Below, one piece after another: positions 9,161 through 17,949 of a stretch of 64,000 bases of DNA. The translations under genes were made by a program, and so were the position numbers. Every line of letters starts with the position of its first letter. Position 1 is the stretch's first letter. The notes under the pieces were generated by a model. That model did not search any database. It was not told the origin of the DNA and saw nothing but the letters and a program-made list of their open reading frames with translations. Source of the DNA: Corythucha ciliata (lineage: Eukaryota > Arthropoda > Insecta > Hemiptera > Tingidae); the NCBI GenBank assembly GCA_038030265.1, contig CM075937.1, positions 28,624,198 through 28,688,197 of the forward strand, read 5' to 3'.

Positions 9161-11313
9161 TGACGCGGTGCGGCTTAATGGGGGGTCGTTCGGACGACCC
9201 GAAGATGAGGGTTGAAGATGCAAGAATTTAACGGTCGCCACCTGTTGTTTGCTTTGGGTAACAGGCCCCAATATATTCTCAATATAATACAACTGATTAC
9301 AATTTGTTGGTGCGGAAGAAATAATAACAAAGCGTTCCTTCAGTGATTTCCGGTCGTTCCGGTGCGTAGACTTCGCGACTGTCGGTCTGGTAGCGTCCCT
9401 TCGCGCTGTTGCAGATCCTCTTGTCGAACTAACGGTCCGTTAGCGTCCTCTGGTGCTGTCCGTAGTGTCTTCTTCGCCGGGTTCGGCAAGGACAGGGAAA
9501 GGTTTGGACAGGATCGGTCTTGCTCGATGAATTCTGGGGCAGACACAAGTGTCGCTAAGCCCCGTAGTATCTATCGAGTTCCACCGGGGGTGAGGGAACG
9601 AGAATGAATGTTGACCGGAGTCGTCTCAACGGTCTGGCACGAATGCCTACCGGTGGTCAGGACCACAATAGGGTTTCCCTTCAACAAGTGTCCGGAGTCT
9701 TCTCAACGGGTGTGTCGAACTTGGAAGGTTCCCGCAAGGTTATCCTGCCGGTCCGGTTTGGATATGCGTCAAGTGAATGACGACTTTAACAGTGACGGTC
9801 TAATCCACAATAGGGTTTGCCTTCGACAAGCGTCCGGAGTCTTCTCAACGGAGTAGAGCTTGGAAGGTTCCCGTAAGGTTATCCGACTGTTCGGTTTTGA
9901 TATATGCGTCAGGTCACTGACGACTTAAAAAAGAATGACGGTATAATCCCCAATAGGGTTTCCCTTCAACAAGTGTCCGGAGTCTTCTCAACGGATATGT
10001 CGAACTTGGAAGGCTCCCGAAAGGTTATCCGTCCGATTTGCGGGATTTATGCGTCCGGGTTAGGACGACTTGGGCCAGGGGCGGTTTAATCCACAATAGG
10101 GTGTCCACTTCAACAAGCGTCCGGAGTCTTCTCAACGGAGTAGAGCTTGGAAGGTTCCCGTAAGGTTATCCGCACCACTGGTCAGAAGAAAAGAAAATAC
10201 ACTGGCTATGGGTAGCCTGTTGGGCTAACGGTCCGTTAGCGTCCCTTGGTGTTGTCCGCTGCGTCCTCTTCGCCGAGCTCGGCAAGGATAGGGAAAGGTT
10301 CGGATGGGAGCGGTTTTACTCGATGAATTCTGGGGCAGACACAAGTGTCGCTAAGCCCCGTAGTATCTATCAAGCTCCACCGAGGTTAAAGGAGTGAATA
10401 AAAGAATAACCGGAGTCTTCTCTACGGTTTAGGCACGGATGCCTATCGGTGGTCAGGGCCACAATAGGGTTTCCGCTTCGACAAGCGTCCGGAGTCTTCT
10501 CAACGGAGTAGAGCTTGGAAGGTTCCCGTAAGGTTATCCTGCCGGTCCGAGTGTATATATGCGTCAGGCGTATGACGACTTGAACCAGGGGCGGTTTAAT
10601 CCACAATAGGGTTTCCACTTCAACAAGCGTCCGGAGTCTTCTCAACGGAGTAGAGCTTGGAAGGTTCCCGTAAGGTTATCCGTCCCGCTGGTAAAAAAAA
10701 ACAGAATGGGGTAAGAGGCCTCGGTCAGGGTCAGCCTTATACCAACCGGTCAGGATCGAATCACTGAAGGGTCGGAAAGGTTCCCAATAGGCTTTGCCCG
10801 TGGATGCCTTTGTAGGGTGTGACGTCACGAACGGTCAAGAGTCGTCTCGATTGACCGCTGGACGTTTTCCCGTACGGCGTGATTGTTGGTGAGCGATCCT
10901 TCGCTTCGGGAAGACGGCGTCGTCGCTGTTGTACTTCCGGATCGTCTTGGAGCCTGGAGTTCCCAGTCGTTGAAGCCGCTGGAGGGTCGTACTGTTTCCC
11001 AGTCGAGTAGTCCAATTGCAGGCTGAAGATCTGGTCCAGGTTGCTGGGGTGTTTCCCGTTTGACTTCTTGACATGAAGTGATTTTTGGAGTGCCGGCGCT
11101 CGGGTTATATAGTCGGTGGGTGGATTCCACCCACTCCCACCCGCTCGGGTGGCTCAGTGGGTTGACCGTTGGGTGTTGGGTGAATCCCTTTCCACTTTCT
11201 CCCCCACCTGAAGGGCTCCCTTTTTTTTTTTGTAGGGATGCCGTGAAAAATTTTTTCCCTGGGAGGGGCGACTTATATAATTAATTTCTAGCGTAATTAA
11301 TTGCCCGACGTCA
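9161..11313 (-). repeat. 3' LTR of element B, expanded to 2153 bp
   Basis: Begins TGACGCGG and ends CGACGTCA. 9161-9707 and 10507-11313 match the other LTR almost base for base. The extra 795 bp in the middle repeat segments of the LTR itself ('cgtccggagtcttctcaacg', 'ggaaggttcccgtaaggtta', 'ctaacggtccgttagcgtc', 'gaattctggggcagacacaa') at roughly 90% identity. The ORFs within the LTR (for example 10761-11130, minus) are not supported as genes. Confidence 0.9.
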
Positions 11314-11326
11314 TCCTCCCCCCCCA
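11314..11326 (-). promoter_or_regulatory. Polypurine tract of element B
   Basis: On the minus strand a purine run (about GGGGGGGGAGGA) directly abuts the 3' LTR. This is where plus-strand DNA synthesis is primed in LTR retrotransposons. Confidence 0.8.
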
Positions 11327-11406
11327 GCCGATCCCCAGGGATAAAAGTTTATGAGAGAAACGCCGGTGATTTACAAAATCATTATTATTATTTTAAGGAA
11401 AATGTA

Positions 11407-11443
<37 letters not shown>

Positions 11444-11514
11444 TCATAAATAAAAAGGTTGTTTTGCTTCACAGAAATAAAATAAATACTGCTTCTTTCC
11501 TCGTCACGGGTTGT
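11327..11514. other. Non-coding 3' part of element B
   Basis: Between the third ORF and the polypurine tract. Contains a poly(T) run of about 27 bases near 11419-11445 (poly(A) on the element's coding strand). No gene seen. Confidence 0.6.
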
Positions 11515-12105
11515 TCAACTCGGTGGTGGCGGGCGGCTAGGTGACGCAAACGTCACCTCCCTCTTGTTGATCGCTTCGATGTGCGTGTGTGGCGGGCTGC
11601 CGCGAGGTATCACCCAATCCTCCGGAACCCATATCTCGAACGGGTCTGTTTGCCGGAAGGTGAGGCCGACCCGGTTTTCCACTAGCCGGACCTCGTACGG
11701 CAAGGGGCGGCAGGCGGTGATGCCCGTTAAACCGAGCGGGAGCGTTCATATGAACCTGGGGCCTCCGACTGGCAAAAGCGGCGTCGTTCCGGTTCCCGGG
11801 GCGGGGCGTCCAAGGGGGGTGGCGTTTTTTGCCGCCATTTTGGCCCCGTCGAGTTGCGGTGGTCGTCGAGCGACGCTCGTTACCAGTTTCGGTCGTGTTG
11901 GTTTTCGAGTTGTGGCGGCCTCGGCGATGGCCCGTTGACGGGTCCTGGAGCTCGTCCGACTCCTGGCCCTCCGGGTGTCGGTAACCGTTCGCTTTCGCTC
12001 CCTTGGTGGCGACCTTTTTTCCTGAGTCCCCTCGGAGTCTGACGAGAGCTGAAGCTGGTCGTGAAGTGTCGACATTGTGCGTAGGACTGATTTTCCGTTG
12101 GTCAC
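11515..12105 (-). CDS. Element B third ORF, small basic protein (internal TGA)
   Basis: From Met at 12105 the frame reads 119 residues rich in Arg, Thr and Ser (for example RERKRTVTDTRRARSRTSSR) to a TGA at 11746-11748. The same frame then stays open for 76 more codons with ordinary-looking sequence (ENRVGLTFRQTDPFEIWVPE) to TGA at 11515. The whole may be one ORF of about 197 codons with a premature or read-through stop. It overlaps the integrase tail in another frame. Gag of this element has no zinc knuckle, so a separate basic, nucleic-acid-binding protein is an attractive but unproven role. Confidence 0.4.
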
Positions 12106-13036
12106 GGCCTTTATTAAGAAAAGTCGTTTTGGGGATATTTCCCCCCCCCCTCACGGGTTTATCAATTTCATTTATCGGCAATATGGGCGATAATTTTGGG
12201 GCCCTTTGTACCTTCCTTTTCCTGATGTCGGCGAGGCTGACCTTGTCCCCGTCATTTAATAATACGGTATTCTTTCCGACGTGTTTTATTATGGTGAGGG
12301 GTCCCCTCCACCTTGGCGCCAAGCCGGCTGCGAATTTGTTACTTCTAGAGGAGAGTGGGTGATTCCTGGTATACACCGTCTCTCCCTCCGCGATGGCGGC
12401 ATTAAATTCGCTTGGTGGCGGGGGAGGGAGGTCCCATTCTCCCGGCCCCTTGATATTTCTCCCTAGGAAAGCTTCAGCCGGTGTTTTTCCTGTTTCCCGG
12501 TTTTTTCTTCTTCGTAGTTGACCCAGGAGTTCAGGTATTTTTTCTTCCCATTTTCCGTGGGGGCGGTGTTGTAGATGGATCCGTAGTTGTTTTTTAATCT
12601 CTTGGTTCGCTCGTTCCACCGGGTTGGCCTGGGGGTGGTAGATGGGCGTGGTCTGCGCTTCACATCCCCATTTTGTTAGTTGTTCTTTCCAAGCGTGACT
12701 TGTAAATTGTACGCCGTTGTCACTCAGAAGTATTGCGGGGTAGCCGAACCGGCTGAAAACTTGTTCCTCCAGAGTTCTTAAGATAACGGGGGTGGTGGCC
12801 TGTCGTAGCGGAAATGCCTCTACCCATCGAGAGGCATGGTCCATGGCAGTCAGCAGAAATCGATGTCCTCTGGCTGAAGGGGGGTAGGGTCCCATGATGT
12901 CGACCGCAACGGTGTGCCAAACTTCCGTTGGTTTCCTCTCCTCCTCTCGCATGGAGTGACTTCGCCCACTCTTGCATGTGTTGCAGGTTTGGCATTCGGT
13001 GATGTATCTTTGGTGTCTCCCCATAGCCCTGGCCAC
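11537..13036 (-). pseudogene. Element B integrase portion, in a shifted frame
   Basis: Contains the CC half of the zinc finger (CQTC.TC, near residue 17), the catalytic core with VDIMG, LLSDNG and NPVERANQ (34 residues between the second Asp and the Glu, as in the HPQANPVER subgroup), and a chromo-less C-terminal barrel region (LAPRWRGPLTIIKHV). The HH half of the finger lies in the upstream pol frame, so one reading-frame change separates the two halves. The last 200 residues are low-complexity and overlap the third ORF; they are probably not native. Without a frameshift this integrase would not be made as part of Pol. Confidence 0.75.
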
Positions 13037-15342
13037 GTGAATGTTTCCTGTATCCTCCTGAGGGTTTCGTCTCTCCCTGGGTGACCTTCTTCGTCGTGGT
13101 ACCTCATCAGGATTTCTTGTCGAAATTCCTCGGGAGTGATCAGGGCAAGTCCCCTTTTGGTCCTGAAGTAAAGGAGTCCATCTTTTACTTGATATTCTTC
13201 GGCTAATTTTCCGGGGTCTTGTATGTATTCTTGATATCTTGCACTCTCCCTCTGGGCTGTACTAATTTTCCCTATTAGTTCGTTCCGTGGTATTATCAAT
13301 AATGATACCGGGGGGGTGGGGTAGGTTGTTGGTGCTTCGATGTCGGTGTTCCATTGTTCCACTTCTTGGTGGGAGGGGTTCCGAGAGAGTAAGTCGGGGA
13401 GGTGGTTTTCCTTCCCTTTGACGTGCTCAATTGTGTAGTTGTAGCTCATGAGCGTCAAAAACCATCGGTATACCTTGCTGTTTGTTTCCTTTCCCTTGTT
13501 GACCCAGGTAAGCGCCTGTTGATCGGTCCGGAGGATAAAACGTCGCCCCTCTAGGAACGGTCTAAATTTCTGCACACTCCACACTATCCCGAGTGCTTCC
13601 CGTTCGATGGTGGAGTATCGTTGCTCCACCTCCCGTAATTTGCGGCTGGCGTAACTGATGGGGATTTTTTGTTCCCCCTGTTGGTGGTATAGGACTGCTG
13701 AGACCCCTATATCGCTAGCATCTGTCTGTAGGTATACTGTCTTCTGCGGATCCAGCTGGGCCAATGGGGGAGGGTCCTTGAATTCGGCTTTTATGAAGTT
13801 GAACGCCCTTTTCTCTTCCTCTCCCCACCTCCATGGCTGTTGTTTTTGCAAGAGTTGAGTGAGGGGGGCCATTTTTTCGGCGTACCGTTCGATGTGCGCG
13901 GCGTACCACTGGCAGGTCCCCAGGAAACTTTGGAGTGTTTTGCGGTTACGAGGTTCTGGGAAATTTAGGATTCCGGTTAATTTTTCCGGATGACAGCGGA
14001 TCCCGTCCGTTCCTACTTTGTGTCCCAGATAATCCAACTCTTTCTTTCCGAATTGACATTTTTCTAGGTTACATGTTAACCCGTGTCGTCGGAGCCTTTC
14101 TAGTACTAGATCCAGGTGTTCTTGATGTGTTCTTTCATCCGGGCTGAAGATGATGATGTCGTCCAAGTAGACCTTGACAAAGCGGTCCAGGTATCCCCTC
14201 AGTACCTCTTCCATCAGGCGTTGAAACGTCATCGGACTTCCCTTCAGACCAAACGGCATGACCTTGAACTGGAACAACCCCAGGGGCGTGGTAAAGGCGG
14301 TGTATTTTCGAGCCTTTGGTCGAACCGTTACTTGCCAGTACCCTGAATTGAGATCCAGTGAAGAAAATATCCTTCCGGTGCTTAGACCACGGAGTTGTTC
14401 GGCCACGTGGGGCATGGGGTATTGATCGTCCTCCGTTATTTGGTTCAGTGCTCTGTAGTCGACGCAGAAACGTAGTCGTCCGTCCTTTTTCGTCGTTAGC
14501 ACCACTGGGCTGGCGTAAGGCGAGGTGGATGGTTCTATCCACCCATTTTCTTCCATTTCTTTTAGCTGTCGCTCCAGCTCGGCCTTCTTTTCCGGGCCGT
14601 ATTGGTAGGGTTGTTTCCGTACCGGTATGTGATTCATCAATCGGATGTCGTGTTGTATGGTGGAGGTTTGTCCCACCCCGTCGAAACGGTCCGGATACCT
14701 TTTTAGTATGTAACTGACTCCTGAGGGGAGATCGTGGAGCGGGGGTAGTCCTCGTTCTTCCCAGGATTTTCCTTCCGGGGGGGGGGGTTCTGTTGACCAA
14801 GCCGCGGTGGCCCGGAGAGGTACGCCGAAACTGATTTGTTTTGTGCTGTAATCCAGGACGGCTTTATTTTTCGTCATCCACTCATGGCCTAGAATTAGGT
14901 CTTTAGCCAGATCCGGGACACACCAACAGGACACTTCTTGTGAGCTGTCCCCAATTTGGGCGATGGTGGTGATTTTTTCTGTAAGCTGCCGCTGTTCCTG
15001 TGTGGCGGTGATTATGGTGACGGGCGGGACTTTTTGTTTCTCTAGTCCTAGTATCGATAGCCATTTGCTGTGGATGTAGTTGCTACCCGCCTGGCTGTCG
15101 AGGTGAGCCAGTATATTCTTCCCCCGAATTGTGACTGGTAATGTAGGCATTCGTTCTTGTTCCGGTTTTTTGAGTGCCATCAGAGCTGGGTGAAATCGTA
15201 CTTGGTTTTCCGGTCCTCGCTGCCTTTGCTGGTTTCTCCCCCACGGAGGACTGCTGGTTCGGGGTTGACTTTTAGCCAACTCTTGTTGGTCGCGATCTGC
15301 GTGGGTGGCACGGATCATCAATCCTTCCCATGTGGTCTCCAT
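13005..15342 (-). CDS. Element B Pol: protease, reverse transcriptase, RNase H (broken in integrase finger)
   Basis: Residue numbers from Met 15342. Retropepsin-like segment near 66-165 with the active-site tetrad reading DSQA at 82-85 instead of D(T/S)GA. RT about 230-500 with LPFG-type motif MPFGLKGSP (363-371) and YLDD at 392-395. RNase H about 537-655 with TDAS (D541), IERE and TDQQALTW. Then the integrase HH finger half (H749, H754). The frame leaves the integrase homology near residue 777 (about 13010), where the homologous frame continues in another register; the residues after that are out-of-frame. Pol overlaps the end of gag by 71 nt in a different frame, typical of gag-pol frameshifting. 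Confidence 0.88.
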
Positions 15343-16528
15343 GGGACCGGAGAGCTGCGCGGTATTTTGCTGACGTCAGCTCAATTACCTCTTCTATGAA
15401 GATCCTGATTGGTTGCTCAGGGTATAACCTTTTCCACAGTGCGTGCTTCTTGTGCAGGAATTCTTCGAGTGATTCCTGTGGTCGTTGCACAGTCCCGTGA
15501 TACTCGGCTCGGGCTCGACCGCCTCGTACCGTCGATTCGTATTTGGTCTGTAGATACAGAGTGAAGGCGGGCCAGTCGTAGATATATGCGTGATGGGAGG
15601 ACCATTCTTTAGCGGCTTTTCCGCTGAGCTTCTCTGCTGCAATTTTTACTCGGGCTGATTCTGGGACGTGTCTTTGGTTAAATATGTTGGCCCATTTCTG
15701 TAACACGTCCTCCACGTCCTCCCATAGTTCCCCTGAGAAGGAAGGTAGTTCGTCCTCTATCCGCGTAGATGGTCGGAGTGCTGTTGAGAGTTGCTCAGTA
15801 AATATTCGGAACAGGTCCGTGACTTCCGCAGTATTCGGGCCAGTTGGGTAGAATGGCCTCTGGTTTGGGCAATTTGGTCCCGTTCTTCCGGTTGAAGTTG
15901 TTTCTGCCCTTTCTAGCGGAGTGTTCCGTTGTCCTGGCTGACTTTCTCTCCTAAGAGAGTTTAACCGGGCCCTGACCTCTGTTGTGGAGAGTTCGTCTAT
16001 CCCCAGTCGGTGGGTCAATTGTTGTCCCCAGCGCTCTAGACCCGGGTACTCGTATTCCGGGGCGTGTGGAGTTGGGGGGTTCTGTCGATTTGGGCCTCCT
16101 GGAGGCAGAAATTGAACCTCTGGAATCGATTGTTCCGTCCGTTGGAGGGAGGGGGCCGGTATCTCGGGCAAAGTTTGCCCCGTGCTGCGCATTCGCCGGA
16201 GGGATTCGGCTCCGACTTCCTCGGATGTGGTCCCCGTAAGTGTTTGGTCGCTACTCCTCGAAGAAATATTCTGCGAACTCTGAGTGGCTTGACTCAGGGA
16301 ATCCTGATCTGCGTAGGGCGTTCTGTCTACGTGGAATTTTGTGTCTGCCGGCTTTCCTCCGTTTTGTTCGATGACCGCCTCAAGACGGGCTAGAAGGTCG
16401 GCGGGTGTCCCCTCATTGCTGGCTCCCAATTTTTGGAGTTCGTTCCGAAGTTCGGTGACATTCAGTTGTATTATACTTTTTTCAGGCATGCTGAATTCGA
16501 TGCGAAACCGGTCGTTCGGTCCTGTCAC
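15272..16528 (-). CDS. Element B Gag with N-terminal SAP domain
   Basis: 418 codons from 16528, but that Met lies inside the primer site; the Met at 16489 (MPEKSIIQ) is the likelier start (405 residues). Residues about 20-55 fit a SAP motif (LNVTELRNELQKLG, then GTPADLLARLE), a helix-turn-helix fold known to bind AT-rich scaffold DNA. A long Ser/Thr/Pro-rich linker follows, then a retrotransposon Gag capsid-like domain (about 255-400: LPSFSGELWEDV, WSSHHAYIYDWPAF, LYPEQPIR). No CCHC zinc knuckle is seen before the stop. The gag/pol overlap is 71 nt. Confidence 0.8.
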   Translation of the reverse strand: MTGPNDRFRIEFSMPEKSIIQLNVTELRNELQKLGASNEGTPADLLARLEAVIEQNGGKPADTKFHVDRTPYADQDSLSQATQSSQNISSRSSDQTLTGTTSEEVGAESLRRMRSTGQTLPEIPAPSLQRTEQSIPEVQFLPPGGPNRQNPPTPHAPEYEYPGLERWGQQLTHRLGIDELSTTEVRARLNSLRRESQPGQRNTPLERAETTSTGRTGPNCPNQRPFYPTGPNTAEVTDLFRIFTEQLSTALRPSTRIEDELPSFSGELWEDVEDVLQKWANIFNQRHVPESARVKIAAEKLSGKAAKEWSSHHAYIYDWPAFTLYLQTKYESTVRGGRARAEYHGTVQRPQESLEEFLHKKHALWKRLYPEQPIRIFIEEVIELTSAKYRAALRSHGDHMGRIDDPCHPRRSRPTRVG

Positions 16529-16536
16529 GGTCGCCA
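16519..16536 (-). promoter_or_regulatory. Primer-binding site of element B, Arg-tRNA type
   Basis: Minus strand reads TGGCGACCGTGACAGGAC two bases inside the 5' LTR. From memory this complements the 3' end of an insect tRNA-Arg whose acceptor ends CACGGTCG-CCA, the primer used by mdg1/412-type elements. Confidence 0.75.
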
Positions 16537-16538
16537 GT

Positions 16539-17896
16539 TGACGCGGTGCGGCTTAATGGGGGGTCGTTCGGACGACCCGAAGATGAGGGTTGAAGATGCA
16601 AGAATTTAACGGTCGCCACCTGTTGTTTGCTTTGGGTAACAGGCCCCAATATATTCTCAATATAATACAACTGATTACAATTTGTTGGTGCGGAAGAAAT
16701 AATAACAAAGCGTTCCTTCAGTGATTTCCGGTCGTTCCGGTGCGTAGACTTCGCGACTGTCGGTCTGGTAGCGTCCCTTCGCGCTGTTGCAGATCCTCTT
16801 GTCGAACTAACGGTCCGTTAGCGTCCTCTGGTGCTGTCCGTAGTGTCTTCTTCGCCGGGTTCGGCAAGGACAGGGAAAGGTTTGGACAGGATCGGTCTTG
16901 CTCGATGAATTCTGGGGCAGACACAAGTGTCGCTAAGCCCCGTAGTATCTATCGAGTTCCACCGGGGGTGAGGGAACGAGAATGAATGTTGACCGGAGTC
17001 GTCTCAACGGTCTGGCACGAATGCCTACCGGTGGTCAGGACCACAATAGGGTTTCCCTTCAACAAGTGTCCGGAGTCTTCTCAACGGAGTAGAGCTTGGA
17101 AGGTTCCCGTAAGGTTATCCTGCCGGTCCGAGTGTATATATGCGTCAGGCGTATGACGACTTGAACCAGGGGCGGTTTAATCCACAATAGGGTTTCCACT
17201 TCAACAAGCGTCCGGAGTCTTCTCAACGGAGTAGAGCTTGGAAGGTTCCCGTAAGGTTATCCGTCCCGCTGGTAAAAAAAAAAACAGAATGGGGTAAGAG
17301 GCCTCGGTCACGGTCAGCCTTATACCAACCGGTCAGGATCGAATCACTGAAGGGTCGGAAAGGTTCCCAATAGGCTTTGCCCGTGGATGCCTTAGTAGGG
17401 TGTGACGTCACGAACGGTCAAGAGTCGTCTCGATTGACCGCTGGACGTTTTCCCGTACGGCGTGATTGTTGGTGAGCGATCCTTCGCTTCGGGAAGACGG
17501 CGTCGTCGCTGTTGTACTTCCGGATCGTCTTGGAGCCTGGAGTTCCCAGTCGTTGAAGCCGCTGGAGGGTCGTACTGTTTCCCAGTCGAGTAGTCCAATT
17601 GCAGGCTGAAGATCTGGTCCAGGTTGCTGGGGTGTTTCCCGTTTGACTTCTTGACATGAAGTGATTTTTGGAGTGCCGGCGCTCGGGTTATATAGTCGGT
17701 GGGTGGATTCCACCCACTCCCACCCGCTCGGGTGGCTCAGTGGGTTGACCGTTGGGTGTTGGGTGAATCCCTTTCCACTTTCTCCCCCACCTGAAGGGCT
17801 CCCTTTTTTTTTTTGTAGGGATGCCGTGAAAAATTTTTTCCCTGGGAGGGGCGACTTATATAATTAATTTCTAGCGTAATTAATTGCCCGACGTCA
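16539..17896 (-). repeat. 5' LTR of element B, 1358 bp
   Basis: TG...CA termini, flanked by the primer site on the inner side and TTCC (17897-17900) on the outer. Holds two copies of the internal 'cggagtcttctcaacgg' module against about six in the partner LTR. The ORFs here (such as 17408-17713, minus) duplicate those in the other LTR and are not called genes. Confidence 0.92.
17688..17695 (-). promoter_or_regulatory. Candidate TATA box in element B LTR
   Basis: Minus strand reads CTATATAA about 205 bp into the LTR, suitably placed for a U3 promoter; the same box is at 11105-11112 in the partner LTR. A second TATATAAG lies only about 35 bp into the LTR. No start-site evidence exists to choose between them. 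Confidence 0.4.
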
Positions 17897-17900
17897 TTCC
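17897..17900. repeat. Target-site duplication TTCC of element B, right copy
   Basis: Partner of 9157-9160. Joining the two flanks here restores the continuity of element A, apart from its own frameshifts. Confidence 0.85.
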
Positions 17901-17949
17901 TTTATTGGAATTTCCAATGTGGTGTTTCCTTCTTTGTTAGAATGAATTG

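Larger units (their letters stand above)
9161..17896 (-). mobile_element. Element B: complete Ty3/gypsy retrotransposon, mdg1/412-like primer site
   Basis: 8.7 kb with TG...CA LTRs (9161-11313 and 16539-17896), TTCC target duplications, an 18-nt primer site beside the right LTR and a polypurine tract beside the left, so it is transcribed on the minus strand. Order: SAP-domain gag, protease-RT-RNase H, integrase, and a basic third ORF. The aligned parts of the two LTRs differ at only a few positions, so the insertion looks young, yet pol carries a frameshift near 13010. It sits inside element A between RNase H and integrase. Confidence 0.92.

Noticed and set aside
9362..10089. Plus-strand ORFs in the LTR of element B
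   Set aside because: They are antisense to the element and built from the LTR tandem modules.
10761..11130. Overlapping minus-strand ORFs in both LTRs of element B (also at 17392-17713)
   Set aside because: They fall in LTR sequence, overlap in several frames and show no domain.
11537..11900. The last 200 residues of the integrase frame of element B as a functional domain
   Set aside because: Low-complexity and overlapping a more coherent ORF in another frame.
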